Shown: piece after piece, positions 25,249-37,671 of the stretch
Layout of the letters: each line of letters opens with the position of its first letter
Numbering within the stretch: the first letter of the stretch is position 1
Position numbers and translations under genes: made by a program
The notes under the pieces: generated by a model
The model's database searches: none
The model's input: only the letters and a program-made list of their open reading frames with translations
Told to the model about the DNA's origin: nothing
Assembly: GCF_003573695.1 (NCBI RefSeq)
Contig: NC_039358.1
Span: 195,338,418 to 195,402,417, forward strand
Reading direction: 5' to 3'
DNA length: 64,000 nt
Source of the DNA: Papaver somniferum
Taxonomy: Eukaryota > Streptophyta > Magnoliopsida > Ranunculales > Papaveraceae

Positions 25249-27255
25249 ATGATGATTCATTCTTCAGTTAATATTCCTAATAGCTCAAATCAGAATCATG
25301 ATAAACCAGTTTCTTTTGCTGAAAAAGTTAGGGAACGTAAAACCCTAAACCCAACTTCAGTTGATATTTCTTTGTTACCAAACCCTACTCTTGTTGAAGG
25401 TGAGCCAGCTCTTGTCATTCCTAATGATTATTATCAGGAAGGGTGCAAACCATTTCAATATAGCTTCATAGCTAGGCTGGATGCTACAGGTTTAAAGTTT
25501 GTTGAGGTTCAAAAAATCCTTGAAAATCAATGGAAACTTAAGAATAGGTGTAAGTTTATACCTATGAGCAAAGGATTCTTTGTTATTATGTTATCTTCAG
25601 ATTTGGACAAGGAGAAGATACGTGCTGAAAAGTGGTTTGTCAATCAACAAATTCTGAGGTTGATTGATTGGTACCCAGGTTTTAATCCTGATAAACAAAG
25701 AACGTCCCATGCTGCTGTTTGGGTACGTTTTCTTGGTCTCCCTATTGAGATATGGACTGAGAGATCATTACTTTCTATTGGGAAAATCCTTGGAACACCC
25801 ATTGTGGTGGATCAAAGAACCCTAAATCTGGAATATGGTCATTTCGCAGCTGTTTTGGTGGATATAGACTTTGCAAAGCATATTCCTGAGCGCATCTCTA
25901 TCACTGCTGGAGGTAAAAAATTTTGGCAATATGTTGATATACCAAATTCACCTAAATTCTGTTTATCTTGCAATATTATTGGGCATGTTGATGATGAATG
26001 CAAAAGGAAGAACAACATGAAGATTGCTGGTAAGGAAAAACAGATTGTTCATAAACCAACAATCCAAGTTTGGCAAGCAAAATTAGCTAAACCTAATGCG
26101 TAGGAGGAGAAGTCTTTGAATCAGGTTAATATGGAGGATAATATGGTTGCTGTACGTTCACAATCTGCTCATGCAGAACATGCAAACACGCAAGGGGCAA
26201 CAAATACTCAATCTCAGTCCGACCAAAACTCTAAATTTCAGTCCGTGTCTGAGTTGGAAACCCAGACAAGAGTTTTGAACAAACCAAAATCTGTGGCTGA
26301 ATCTGGAATACAATCCGTGAGCAAACCAAATCCTATTGAAACTGTTGGGTCTCGTGAAACTGAAGATAATGCACGTACAGCTGCTCGTGAAACTGTTGGT
26401 GTCCAGTCCGTGTTAAAAAGCACCCCTACTGACGTTATTGATGAAGAAAATCAATTGGAAAAGGAGCTTGCTCAATCTTCTGTTGAGTTGCGTGAGGCTC
26501 AGATGAAGTTTATTCATTGTAAAAATAATATTGCAGCTAAGAAAGATAGAGCTTTACGTAAAAATCATGAAGACATGGCTGCACAGAGTTTTTCTAAAGA
26601 AGAATGGACTGAAGTGAAAGGAAAGAAATCCCCTAACAAAGGTACTTTCTCTTTTACTCCTTTTGAGAATGATTATACTCCTTTTTCGGATGAGTTGATG
26701 CAAACTGAAGTTGTGGTTGAAAATAAATTTGGCGTTCTAGCATCTGAGTTAGGCCTTGATAAGGTTATTATTGAGGAGGAGGAGGAGGAGGAACAAGTGG
26801 AATCTAGTGACTCAGATGTTAGTATGGGCTCTAAAAGTTGGGGTGAGGTTGATGCTGACATTTTAGCAAGAAAAAAAGCTAGGAAAGTTGCCAAACAGGC
26901 TGCTAAGATTATAGCAAAGCGTTCTTTACAACCTGATTCAAGTTTGGAATCTTCCCCTAGCAAGTCTATTGAGGAGTCTCCGAGCTCTAACACGGAAATT
27001 CAAGCGGGGTTGGTAGAAAAGAGGGAGCAAATGGAAAGAAAATCTCCTAGTAAGTTATCTCCTATTAAGCTTGTCCCTGGTAACTTTGCATCTGAGGATG
27101 AAGACGGAGAGTTTTATGAGGATGAAGATGAGGATGTCTTGGGTAATTATGCTTTTGATACGGATATTATGGATGGAATTTTTTCTAAGAGCAAATCGTA
27201 TAGAGTTGGTAGCAGCAGAAGTAAATTGAAAGGAGTTGGCTATAGATATAGGTAG
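25249..27255 (+). pseudogene. LINE ORF1 protein (DUF4283-like, CCHC zinc knuckle), broken by one stop
   Basis: One reading frame of 668 codons plus stop, with a TAG at 26101-26103 (codon 285). The sister copy has GAG at the same place (39667-39669), so a single G-to-T change broke it. Residues about 70-215 resemble the DUF4283 nucleic-acid-binding domain of plant LINE ORF1 and gag-like proteins, including WVRFLGLPIE at 158-167. A zinc knuckle C-x2-C-x4-H-x4-C follows at C238, C241, H246 and C251. The C-terminal half is low complexity: a run of seven Glu at 509-515, a basic stretch rich in Lys/Arg/Ala at about 540-558 (possible nuclear localisation) and a second acidic run near 613-631. ORF1 proteins bind the element's RNA and form the retrotransposition particle. 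The start is the first of two consecutive ATGs, after which the frame is open. Without readthrough it yields 284 residues that keep the zinc knuckle but lose the tail. Confidence 0.88.
26773..26793 (+). repeat. GAG trinucleotide run in ORF1
   Basis: Six GAG codons and one GAA encode seven Glu here. The sister copy at about 40339-40356 has five GAG plus GAA. The length difference of one codon keeps the frame and is typical of slippage. Confidence 0.85.
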
Positions 27256-27420
27256 CTTCTTTTAGTTTTTCTTTTTTGTGGTTATGGCTTTTGTTATTTC
27301 TTAATCGTTATTTAGTCCCCTATGGTTTATGGGGGTATGGAGAAGTGTGCTCCAAATTTGTAATTCTTGTAATTACGTTTTTTTGCTTAATAAACCTTTT
27401 TGACCTAGCAAAAAAAAAAA
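27256..27420 (+). terminator. 3' UTR, polyadenylation signal and A-tail of insertion 1
   Basis: Follows the ORF1 stop directly. It is T-rich, with AATAAA at 27389-27394 about 15 bases before the A-tail (27410-27420). The sequence is nearly identical to 40819-40977, confirming it as the genuine 3' end of the family. Satellite resumes at 27421. Confidence 0.85.
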
Positions 27421-28437
27421 TATTGTGAAATTTGACTTCCTTCATATTTTCTTGAATCAATGTAAATAGAATTGCAATTTTTACTAGACGTATTGCCTTA
27501 GAACATATTAATATTTTTCAAACTTTTTCTGTTAAAGATGAGTTTATCTAGTTTACAATTTAGTCTCAGAAATCAATTTCCGACTTATAACGAAATGTGT
27601 AGACTTTTTTGAGTTAACGTATATAAAATTCAACATTTTTATGAACTCTTTCTTCTTGTGTTGGCTTTGTCTTTCTATTTGATTCAAGATAGATGAAATT
27701 TGTTAGGATTTGGATTAGTTCTACATGGTCTTTCATCTTTCTTCTATTGTGAAATTTGACTTCCTTCATATTTTCTTGAATCAACGTACATAGAAATGCA
27801 ATTTTTACTAGACGTATTGCCTTAGAACATATTAATTGTAATTACAATACATTTTTCAAACTTTTTTTGTTAAAGATGAGTTTATCTAGTTTACAATTTA
27901 GTCTCAGAAATCAATTTCCGATGTATAACGAAGTGTGTAGACTTTGTTGAGTTACCGTATATAAGATTCAACATTTTTATGAACTCTTTCTTTTTGTGTT
28001 GGCTTTGTCTTTCTATTTGATTCAAGATAGATGAAATTTTTTAGGATTTGGATTAGTTCTGCATGGTCTTTCATCCTTCTTCTATTGTGAAATTTGACTT
28101 CCTTCATATTTTCTTGAATCAACGTACATAGAAATGCAATTTTTACTAGACGTATTGCCTTAGAACATATTAATTGTAATTACTATACATTTTCAAACTT
28201 TTTCTGTTAAAGATGAGTTTATTTAGTTTACAATTTAGTCTCTGAAATCAATTTCAGATGTATAACGCAGTGTGTAGAGTTTTTTGAGTTAGCTTTGTCA
28301 TTCTATTTGATTCAAGATAGATGAAATTTGTTAGGATTTGAATTAGTTCTGCATGGTCTTTCATCCTTCTTCTATTGTGAAATTTGACTTCCTTCATATA
28401 TTCTTGAATCAACGTACATAAAAATGCAATTTTTACT

Positions 28438-30118
28438 AGACGTATTGCCTTAGAACATATTAATTGTAATTACAATACATTTTTCAAACTTTTTCTGTTA
28501 AAGATGAGTTTATCTAGTTTACAATTTAGTCTCAGAAATCAATTTCCGATGTATAACGAAGTGTGTAGACTTTTTTGAGTTAACGTATATAAGATTCAAC
28601 ATTTTTATGAACTCTTTCTTTTTGTGTTGGCTTTGTCTTTCTATTTGATTCAAGATAGATGAAATTTGTTAGGATTTGGATTAGCTCTGCATGGTCTTTT
28701 ATACTTCTTCTATGGTGAAATTTGACTTCCTTCAAATTTTCTTGAATCAACGTACATAGAAATGCAATTTTTACTAGACGTATTGCCTTAGAACATATTA
28801 ATTGTAATTACAATACATTTTTCAAACTTTTTCTGTTAAATTTGAGTTTATCTAGTTTACAATTTAGTCTCAGAAATCAATTTCCGACTTATAACGAAAT
28901 GTGTAGACTTTTTTGAGTTAACGTATATAAAATTCAACATTTTTATGAACTCTTTCTTTTTGTGTTGGCATTGTGTTTCTATCTGATTCAAGATAGAAGG
29001 AATTTGGTAGGATTTGAATTAGTTATGCATGGTCTTTCATCCTTCTTCTATTGTGAAATTTGAATTCCTTCATATTTTCTTGAATCAACGTACATAGAAA
29101 TGCAATTTTTGCTAGACGTATTGCCTTAGAACATATTAAATGTAATTACAATACATTTTTCAAACTTTTTCTGTTAAATTTGAGTTTATCTAGTTTACAA
29201 TTTAGTCTGAGAAATCAATTTCCGACTTTTACCGAAGTGAGTAGACTTTTTTGAGTTAACGTATATAAGATTCATCATTTTATGAACTCTTTCTTTTTGT
29301 GTTGGCTTTGTGTTTCTATTTGATTCAAGATAGATGAAATTTGTTAGGATTTGGATTAGTTCTGCATGGTCTTTCATCCTTCTTCTATTGTGAAATTTGA
29401 CTTCCTTCATATTTTCTTGAAACAACGTACATAAAAATGCAAATTTACTAGACGTATTGCCTTAGAACATATTAATTGTAATTACAATACATTTTTCAAA
29501 CTTTTTCTGTCAAAGATAAGTTTATCTAATTTACAATTTAGTCTCAGAAATCAATTTCTGACTTATAACGAAGTGTATAGACATTTTTGAGTTAACGTAT
29601 ACAGAATTCAACATTTTTATGAACTCTTTCTTTTTGTGTTGGCTTTGTCTTTCTATTTGATTCAAGATAGATGAAATTTGTTAGGTGTTGGATTAGTTCT
29701 CCATGGTCTTTCATCCTTCTTCTATTGTGAAATTTGACTTCCTTCATATTTTCTTGAATCAACGTACATAGAAATGCAATTTTAACTAGACATATTTCCT
29801 TAGAACATATTGATTGTAATTACAATACATTTTTCAAACTTTTTCTCTTAAAGATGAGTTTATCTAGTTTACAATTTAGTCTCAGAAATCAATTTACGAC
29901 TTATAACGAAATGTGTAGACTTTTTTGAGTTAACGTATATAAAATTCAACATTTTTATGAACTCTTTCTTTTCGTGTTGGCTTTGTCTTTCTATTTGATT
30001 CAAGATAGATGAAATTTGTTAGGATTTGGATTAGTTCTGCATGGTCTTTCATCCTTCTTCTATTGTGAAATTTGACTTCCTTCATATTTTCTTGAATCAA
30101 CGTACATAGAAATGCAAT
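28438..30118. repeat. 1.7-kb duplicated block, copy 2 (offset 5678 from 22760)
   Basis: Right-hand partner of the block before insertion 1. It reproduces the same order of monomer variants, with a few private changes such as GCTAGACG at 29111. Confidence 0.82.
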
Positions 30119-32181
30119 TTTTACTAGACGTATTGCCTTAGAACATATTAATTGTAATTACTATACATTTTCAAACTTTTTCTGTTAAAGATGAGTTTAA
30201 TTAGTTTACAATTTAGTCTCTGAAATCAATTTCAGATGTATAACACAGTGTATAGAGTTTTTTGAGTTAGCTTTGTCATTCTATTTGATTCAAGATAGAT
30301 GAAATTTTTTAGGATTTGAATTAGTTCTGCATGGTCTTTCATCCTTCTTCTATTGTGAAGTTTGACTTCCTTCATATATTCTTGAATCAACGTACATAAA
30401 AATGCAATTTTTACTAGACGTATTGCCTTAGAACTTATTAATTGTAATTACAATACATTTTTCAAACTTTTTCTGTTAAAGATGAGTTTATCTAGTTTAC
30501 AATTTAGTCTCAGAAATCAATTTACGACTTATAACGAAATGTGTAGACTTTTTTGAGTTAACGTATATAAAATTCAACATTTTTATGAACTCTTTCTTTT
30601 TGTGTTGGCTTTGTCTTTCTATTTGATTCAAGATAGATGAAATTTTTTAGGATTTGGATTAGTTCTGCATGGTCTTTCATCCTTCTTCTATTGTGAAATT
30701 TGACTTCCTTCATATTTTCTTGAATCAACTTACATAGAAATGCAATTTTTACTAGACGTATTGCCTTAGAACATATTAATTGTAATTACAATACATTTTT
30801 CAAACTTTTTCTGTTAAAGATGAGTTTATCTAGTTTACAATTTAGTCTCAGAAACCAATTTCCGACTTATAACGAAATGTGTATACTTTTTTGAGTTAAC
30901 GTATATTAAATTCAACAATTTTATGAACTCTTTCTTTTTGTGTTGGATTTGTCTTTCTATTTGATTCAAGATAGATGAAATTTTTTAGGATTTGGATTAG
31001 TTCTGCATGGTCTTTCATCCTTCTTCTATTGTGAAATTTGACTTCCTTCATATTTTCTTGAATCAACGTACATAGAAATACAATTTTTAGTAGACCTAAT
31101 GCCTTAGAACATATTATTTGTGATTACAATACATTTTTCAAACCTTTTCAGTAAAAGATGAGTTTATCTAGTTTACAATTTAGTCCCAGAAATCATTTTC
31201 CGACTTATAACGATGTGTGTAGACTTTTTTGAGTTAACGTATATTAAATTCAACATTTTCATGAACTCTTTCTTTTTGTGTTGGATTTGTCTTTCTATTT
31301 GTTTCAAGATAGATGAAATTTGTTAGGATTTGGATTAGTTCTGCATGGTCTTTCATCCTTCTTCTAGTGTGAAATTTGACTTCCTTCATATTTTCTTGAA
31401 TCAACGTACATAGAAATGCAATTTTTACTAGACGTATTGGCTTAGAACATATTAATTGTAATTACAATACATTTTTTAAACATTTTCTGTTAAAGATGAG
31501 TATATCTAGTTTACAATTTAGTCTCGGAAATCAATTTCCGACTTATAACGAAATGTGTAGACTTTTTTGAGTTAACGTATATAAAATTCATCATTTTTAT
31601 GAACTCTTTCTTTTTGTGTTGGCTTTGTCTTTCTATTTGATTCAAGATAGATGAAATTTGTTAGGATTTGGATTAGTTCTGCATGGTCTTTCATCCTTCT
31701 TCTATTGTGAAATTTGACTTCCTTCATATTTTCTTGAATCAACGTACATAGAAATGCAATTTTTAGTAGACGTAATGCCTTAGAACATTTTATTTGTGAT
31801 TACAATACATTTTTCAAACTTTTTCGGTTAAAGATGAGTTTATCTAGTTTACAATTTAGTCTCAGAAATCAATTTGTGACTTATAACGAAGTGTGTAGAC
31901 TATTTTGAGTTAACGTATATTAAATTCAACATTTTTATGAACTCTTTCTTTTTGTGTTGGCTTTGTCTTTCTATTTGATTCAAGATAGATGAAATTTGTT
32001 AGGATTTGGATTAGTTCTGCATGGTCTTTCATCCTTCTTCTATTGTGAAATTTGACTTCCTTCATATTTTCCTCAATCAACTTACATAGAAATGCAATTT
32101 TTACTAGACGCATTGCCTTAGAACATATTATTTGTGATTACAATACATTTTTCAAACTTTTTCTGTTAAAGATGAGTTTAT

Positions 32182-34607
32182 CTAGTTTACAATTTAGTCT
32201 CAGAAATCAATTTCCGACTTATAACGAAATGTGTAGACTTTTTTGAGTTAACGTATATAAAATTCAACATTTTTATGAACTCTTTCTTTTTGTGTTGGCT
32301 TTGTCTTTCTATTTGATTCAACATAGATGAAATTTGTTAGGATTTGGATTAGTTCTGCATGGTCTTTCATCCTTCTTCTATTGTGAAATTTGACTTCCTT
32401 CATATTTTCTTGAATCAACGTACATAGAAATGCAATTTTTACTAGACGTATTGCCTTAGAACATATTAATTGTAATTACTATACATTTTCAAACTTTTTC
32501 TGTTAAAGATGAGTTTATTTAGTTTACAATTTAGTCTCTGAAATCAATTTCAGATGTATAACGCAGTGTGTAGAGTTTTTTGAGTTAGCTTTGTCATTCT
32601 ATTTGATTCAAGATAGATGAAATTTGTTAGGATTTGAATTAGTTCTGCATGGTCTTTCATCCTTCTTCTATTGTGAAATTTGACTTCCTTCAAATTTTCT
32701 TGAATCAACGTACATAGAAATGCAATTTTTACTAGACGTATTGCCTTAGAACATATTAATTGTAATTACAATACATTTTTCAAACTTTTTCTGTTAAATT
32801 TGAGTTTATCTAGTTTACAATTTAGTCTCAGAAATCAATTTCCGACTTATAACGAAATGTGTAGACTTTTTTGAGTTAACGTATATAAAATTCAACATTT
32901 TTATGAACTCTTTCTTTTTGTGTTGGCATTGTGTTTCTATCTGATTCAAGATAAAAGGAATTTGGTAGGATTTGAATTAGTTATGCATGGTCTTTCATCC
33001 TTCTTCTATTGTGAAATTTGAATTCCTTCATATTTTCTTGAATCAACGTACATAGAAATGCAATTTTTACTAGACGTATTGCCTTAGAACATATTAAATG
33101 TAATTACAATACATTTTTCAAACTTTTTCTGTTAAATTTGAGTTTATCTAGTTTACAATTTAGTCTGCGAAATCAATTTCCGACTTTTACCGAAGTGAGT
33201 AGACTTTTTTGAGTTAACGTATATAAGATTCAACATTTTATGAACTCTTTCTTTTTGTGTTGGCTTTGTGTTTCTATTTGATTCAAGATAGATGAAATTT
33301 GTTAGGATTTGGATTAGTTCTGCATGGTCTTTCATCCTTCTTCTATTGTGAAATTTGACTTCCTTCATATTTTCTTGAAACAACGTACATAAAAATGCAA
33401 ATTTACTAGACGTATTGCCTTAGAACATATTAATTGTAATTACAATACATTTTTCAAACTTTTTCTGTCAAAGATAAGTTTATCTAGTTTACAATTTAGT
33501 CTCAGAAATTAATTTTTGACTTATAACGAAGTGTATAGACATTTTTGAGTTAACGTATACAGAATTCAACATTTTTATGAACTCTTTCTTTTTGTGTTGG
33601 CTTTGTCTTTCTATTTGATTCAAGATAGATGAAATTTGTTAGGTGTTGGATTAGTTCTCCATGGTCTTTCATCCTTCTTCTATTAAGAAATTTGACTTCC
33701 TTCATATTTTCTTGAATCAACGTACATAGAAATGCAATTTTAACTAGACGTATTGCCTTAGAACATATTAATTGTAATTACAATACATTTTTCAAACTTT
33801 TTATGTTAAAAATGAGTATATCTAGTTTACAATTTAGTATCAGAAATCAATTTCCGACTTATAATGAAATGTGTAGACTTTTTTGAGTTAACGTATATAA
33901 AATTCAACATTTTTATGAACTCTTTCTTTTTGTGTTGGCTTTGTTTTTATATTTGATTCAAGATAGATGAAATTTGTTAGGATTTGGATTAGTTCTGCAT
34001 GGTCTTTCATCCTTCTTCTATTGTGAAATTTGACTTCCTTCATATTTTCTTGAATCAACGTACATAGAAATGCAATTTTTACTAGACGTATTGCCTTAGA
34101 ACATATTAATTGTAATTACTATACATTTTCAAACTTTTTCTGTTAAAGATGAGTTTATTTAGTTTACAATTTAGTCTCTGAAATCAATTTCAGATGTATA
34201 ACGCAGTGTGTAGAGTTTTTTGAGTTAGCTTTGTCATTCTATTTGATTCAAGATAGATGAAATTTGTTAGGATTTGAATTAGTTCTGCATGGTCTTTCAT
34301 CCTTCTTCTATTGTGAAATTTGACTTCCTTCATATATTCTTGAATCAACGTACATAAAAATGCAATTTTTACTAGACGTATTGCCTTAGAACATATTAAT
34401 TGTAATTACAATACATTTTTCAAACTTTTTCTGTTAAAGATGAGTTTATCTAGTTTACAATTTAGTCTCAGAAATCAATTTCCGATGTATAACGAAGTGT
34501 GTAGACTTTTTTGAGTTAACGTATATAAGATTCAACATTTTTATGAACTCTTTCTTTTTGTGTTGGCTTTGTCTTTCTATTTGATTCAAGATAGATGAAA
34601 TTTGTTA
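32182..34607. repeat. 2.4-kb duplicated block, copy 2 (offset 20012 from 12170)
   Basis: Same series of variants as the copy 20012 bp to the left, including two S monomers and the ACCGAAGTGAG monomer. Small differences such as CTGCGAAATC at 33166 show that it has diverged slightly. Confidence 0.82.
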
Positions 34608-35572
34608 GGTGTTGGATTAGTTCTCCATGGTCTTTCATCCTTCTTCTATTGTGAAATTTGACTTCCTTCATATTTTCTTGAATCAACGTACATAGAAATG
34701 CTATTTTAACTAGACGTATTGCCTTAGAACATATTAATTGTAATTACAATACATTTTTCAAACTTTTTATGTTAAAAATGAGTATATCTAGTTTACAATT
34801 TAGTATCAGAAATCAATTTCCGACTTATAATGAAATGTGTAGACTTTTTTGAGTTAACGTATATAAAATTCAACATTTTTATGAACTCTTTCTTTTTGTG
34901 TTTGCTTTGTCTTTATATTTGATTCAAGATAGATGAAATTTGTTAGGATTTGGATTAGTTCTGCATGGTCTTTCATCCTTCTTCTATTGTGAAATTTGAC
35001 TTCCTTCATATTTTCTTGAATCAACGTACATAGAAATGCAATTTTTACTAGACGTATTGCCTTAGAACATATTAATTATAATTACTATACATTTTCAAAC
35101 TTTTTCTGTTAAAGATGAGTTTATTTAGTTTACAATTTAGTCTCTGAAATAAATTTCAGATGTATAACGCAGTGTGTAGAGTTTTTTGAGTTAGCTTTGT
35201 CATTCTATTTGATTCAAGATAGATGAAATTTGTTAGGATTTGAATTAGTTCTGCATGGTCTTTCATCCTTCTTCTATTGTGAAATTTGACTTCCTTCATA
35301 TATTCTTGAATCAACGTACATAAAAATGCAATTTTTACTAGACGTATTGCCTTAGAACATATTAATTGTAATTACAATACATTTTTCAAACTTTTTCTGT
35401 TAAAGATGAGTTTATCTAGTTTACAATTTAGTCTCAGAAATCAATTTCCGATGTATAACGAAGTGTGTAGACTTTTTTGAGTTAACGTATATAAGATTCA
35501 ACATTTTTATGAACTCTTTCTTTTTGTGTTGGCTTTGTCTTTCTATTTGATTCAAGATAGATGAAATTTGTT
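33641..35572. repeat. Tandem duplication of a 966-bp trimer
   Basis: The motif AGGTGTTGGA occurs at 33641 and 34607. The three monomers after each occurrence (a full monomer with TTTTTATGTTAAAAATGAG, an S monomer of 290 bp, and an A monomer with CGATGTATAACG) match in order. Unit length is 338+290+338 = 966 bp. After the second copy the next monomer is type B, so the array leaves the repeat there. Confidence 0.88.
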
Positions 35573-37671
35573 AGGATTTGGATTAGCTCTGCATGGTCTT
35601 TCATACTTCTTCTATGGTGAAATTTGACTTCCTTCAAATTTTCTTGAATCAACGTACATAGAAATGCAATTTTTACTAGACGTATTGCCTTAGAACATAT
35701 TAATTGTAATTACAATACATTTTTCAAACTTTTTCTGTTAAACTTGAGTTTATCTAGTTTACAATTTAGTCTCAGAAATCAATTTCCGACTTATAACGAA
35801 ATGTGTAGACTTTTTTGAGTTAACGTATATAAAATTCAACATTTTTATGAACTCTTTCTTTTTGTGTTGGCATTGTGTTTCTATCTGATTCAAGATAGAA
35901 GGAATTTGGTAGGATTTGAATTAGTTATGCATGGTCTTTCATCCTTCTTCTATTGTGAAATTTGAATTCCTTCATATTTTCTTGAATCAACGTACATAGA
36001 AATGCAATTTTTACTAGACGTATTGCCTTAGAACATATTAATTGTAATTACAATACATTTTTCAAACTTTTTCTGTTAAATTTGAGTTTATCTAGTTTAC
36101 AATTTAGTCTGAGAAATCAATTTCCGACTTTTAACGAAGTGAGTAGACTTTTTTGAGTTAACGTATATAAGATTCAACATTTTATGAACTCTTTCTTTTT
36201 GTGTTGGCTTTGTCTTTCTATTTGATTCAAGATAGATGAAATTTGTTAGGATTTGGATTAGTTCTGCATGGTCTTTCATCCTTCTTCTATTGTGAAATTT
36301 GACTTCCTTCAAATTTTCTTGAATCAACGTACATAGAAATGCAATTTTTACTAGACGTATTGCCTTAGAACATATTAATTGTAATTACAATACATTTTTC
36401 AAACTTTTTTTGTTAAAGATGAGTTTATCTAGTTTACAATTTAGTCTCAGAAATCAATTTCCGATGTATAACGAAGTGTGTAGACTTTGTTGAGTTACCG
36501 TATATAAGATTCAACATTTTTATGAACTCTTTCTTTTTGTGTTGGCTTTGTCTTTCTATTTGATTCAAGATAGATGAAATTTTTTAGGATTTGGATTAGT
36601 TCTGCATGGTCTTTCATCCTTCTTCTATTGTGAAATTTGACTTCCTTCATATTTTCTTGAATCAACGTACATAGAAATGCAATTTTTACTAGACGTATTG
36701 CCTTAGAACATATTAATTATAATTACAATACATTTTTCAAACTTTTTCTGTTAAAGATGAGTTTATCTAGTTTACAATTTAGTCTCAGAAATCAATTTCC
36801 GACTTATAACGAAATGTGTAGACTTTTTTGAGTTAACGTATATAAAAATCAACATATTTATGAACTCTTTCTTTTTGTGGTGGCTTTGTCTTTCTATTTG
36901 ATTCAAGATAGATGAAATTTGTTAGGATTTGGATTAGTTCTGCATGGTCTTTCATCCTTCTTCTATTGTGAAATTTGACTTCCTTCATATTTTCTTGAAT
37001 CAACGTACATAGAAATGCAATTTTTACTAGACGTATTGCCTTAGAACATATTAATTGTAATTACAATACATTTTTCAAACTTTTTCTGTTAAAGATGAGT
37101 TTATCTAGTTTACAATTTAGTCTCAGAAATCAATTTCCGACTTATAACGAAATGTGTAGACTTTTTTGATTTAAGGTATATAAAATTCAGCATTTTAATG
37201 AACTCTTTCTTTTTATATTGGCTTTGTCTTTCTATTTGATTCAAGATAGATGAAATTCGTTAAGATTTGGATTAGTTCTGCATGGTCTTTCATCTTTCTT
37301 CTATTGTGAAATTTGACTTCCTTCATATTTTCTTGAATCAACGTACATAGAAATGCAATTTTTACTAGACGCATTGCCTTAGAACATATTAATTGTAATT
37401 ACAATACATTTTTCAAACTTTTTCTGTTAAAGATGAGTTTATCTAGTTTACAATTTAGTCTCAGAAATCAATTTCCGACTTATAACGAAATGTGTAGACT
37501 TTTTTTGAGTTAACGTATATAAAATTCAACATTTTTATGAACTCTTTCTTTTTGTGTTGGCTTTGTCTTTCTATTTGATTCAAGATAGATGAAATTTGTT
37601 AGGATTTGGATTAGTTCTGCATGGTCTTTCATCCTTCTTCTATTGTGAAATTTGACTTCCTTCATATTTTC

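Larger units (their letters stand above)
25105..27420 (+). mobile_element. Insertion 1: ORF1-only LINE-derived retroelement (half-LINE)
   Basis: A non-satellite block of 2316 bp inserted in the array. It has a 5' leader of about 144 bp, one long ORF1 (with one nonsense codon), a 3' UTR of about 154 bp with an AATAAA signal, and an A-tail at 27410-27420. No endonuclease or reverse transcriptase coding lies between the ORF1 stop and the tail. The 3' end (…GACCTAGC then A-run) is shared with insertion 2, so this is a real element end. A 5' truncation is not obvious, and the leader may be near full length. It would need ORF2 protein from another LINE to move. Alternatives are a processed spliced LINE transcript, or a family whose ORF2 was deleted once before amplification. 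Confidence 0.85.

Noticed and set aside
26238..26993. Antisense frames inside ORF1 of insertion 1 (26238-26423 and 26673-26993)
   Set aside because: They overlap a well-supported ORF1 on the other strand, recur only because the second copy has the same sequence, and their Ser run is the complement of the GAG repeat.
27361..27376. Similarity of TTGTAATTACG in the LINE 3' UTR to the satellite palindrome
   Set aside because: Only about nine to ten bases in AT-rich sequence, with no extension on either side, so chance is sufficient.
25105..27420. LTR retrotransposon or endogenous viral gag-like gene
   Set aside because: There are no long terminal repeats, primer-binding site, protease or integrase. 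The A-tail and AATAAA mark a non-LTR element, and the zinc knuckle with a DUF4283-like region is usual for plant LINE ORF1.
32052..32246. Plus-strand frames such as 32052-32246, 42287-42565 and 60996-61190
   Set aside because: Chance openings in the satellite. The last one even runs across an N gap.
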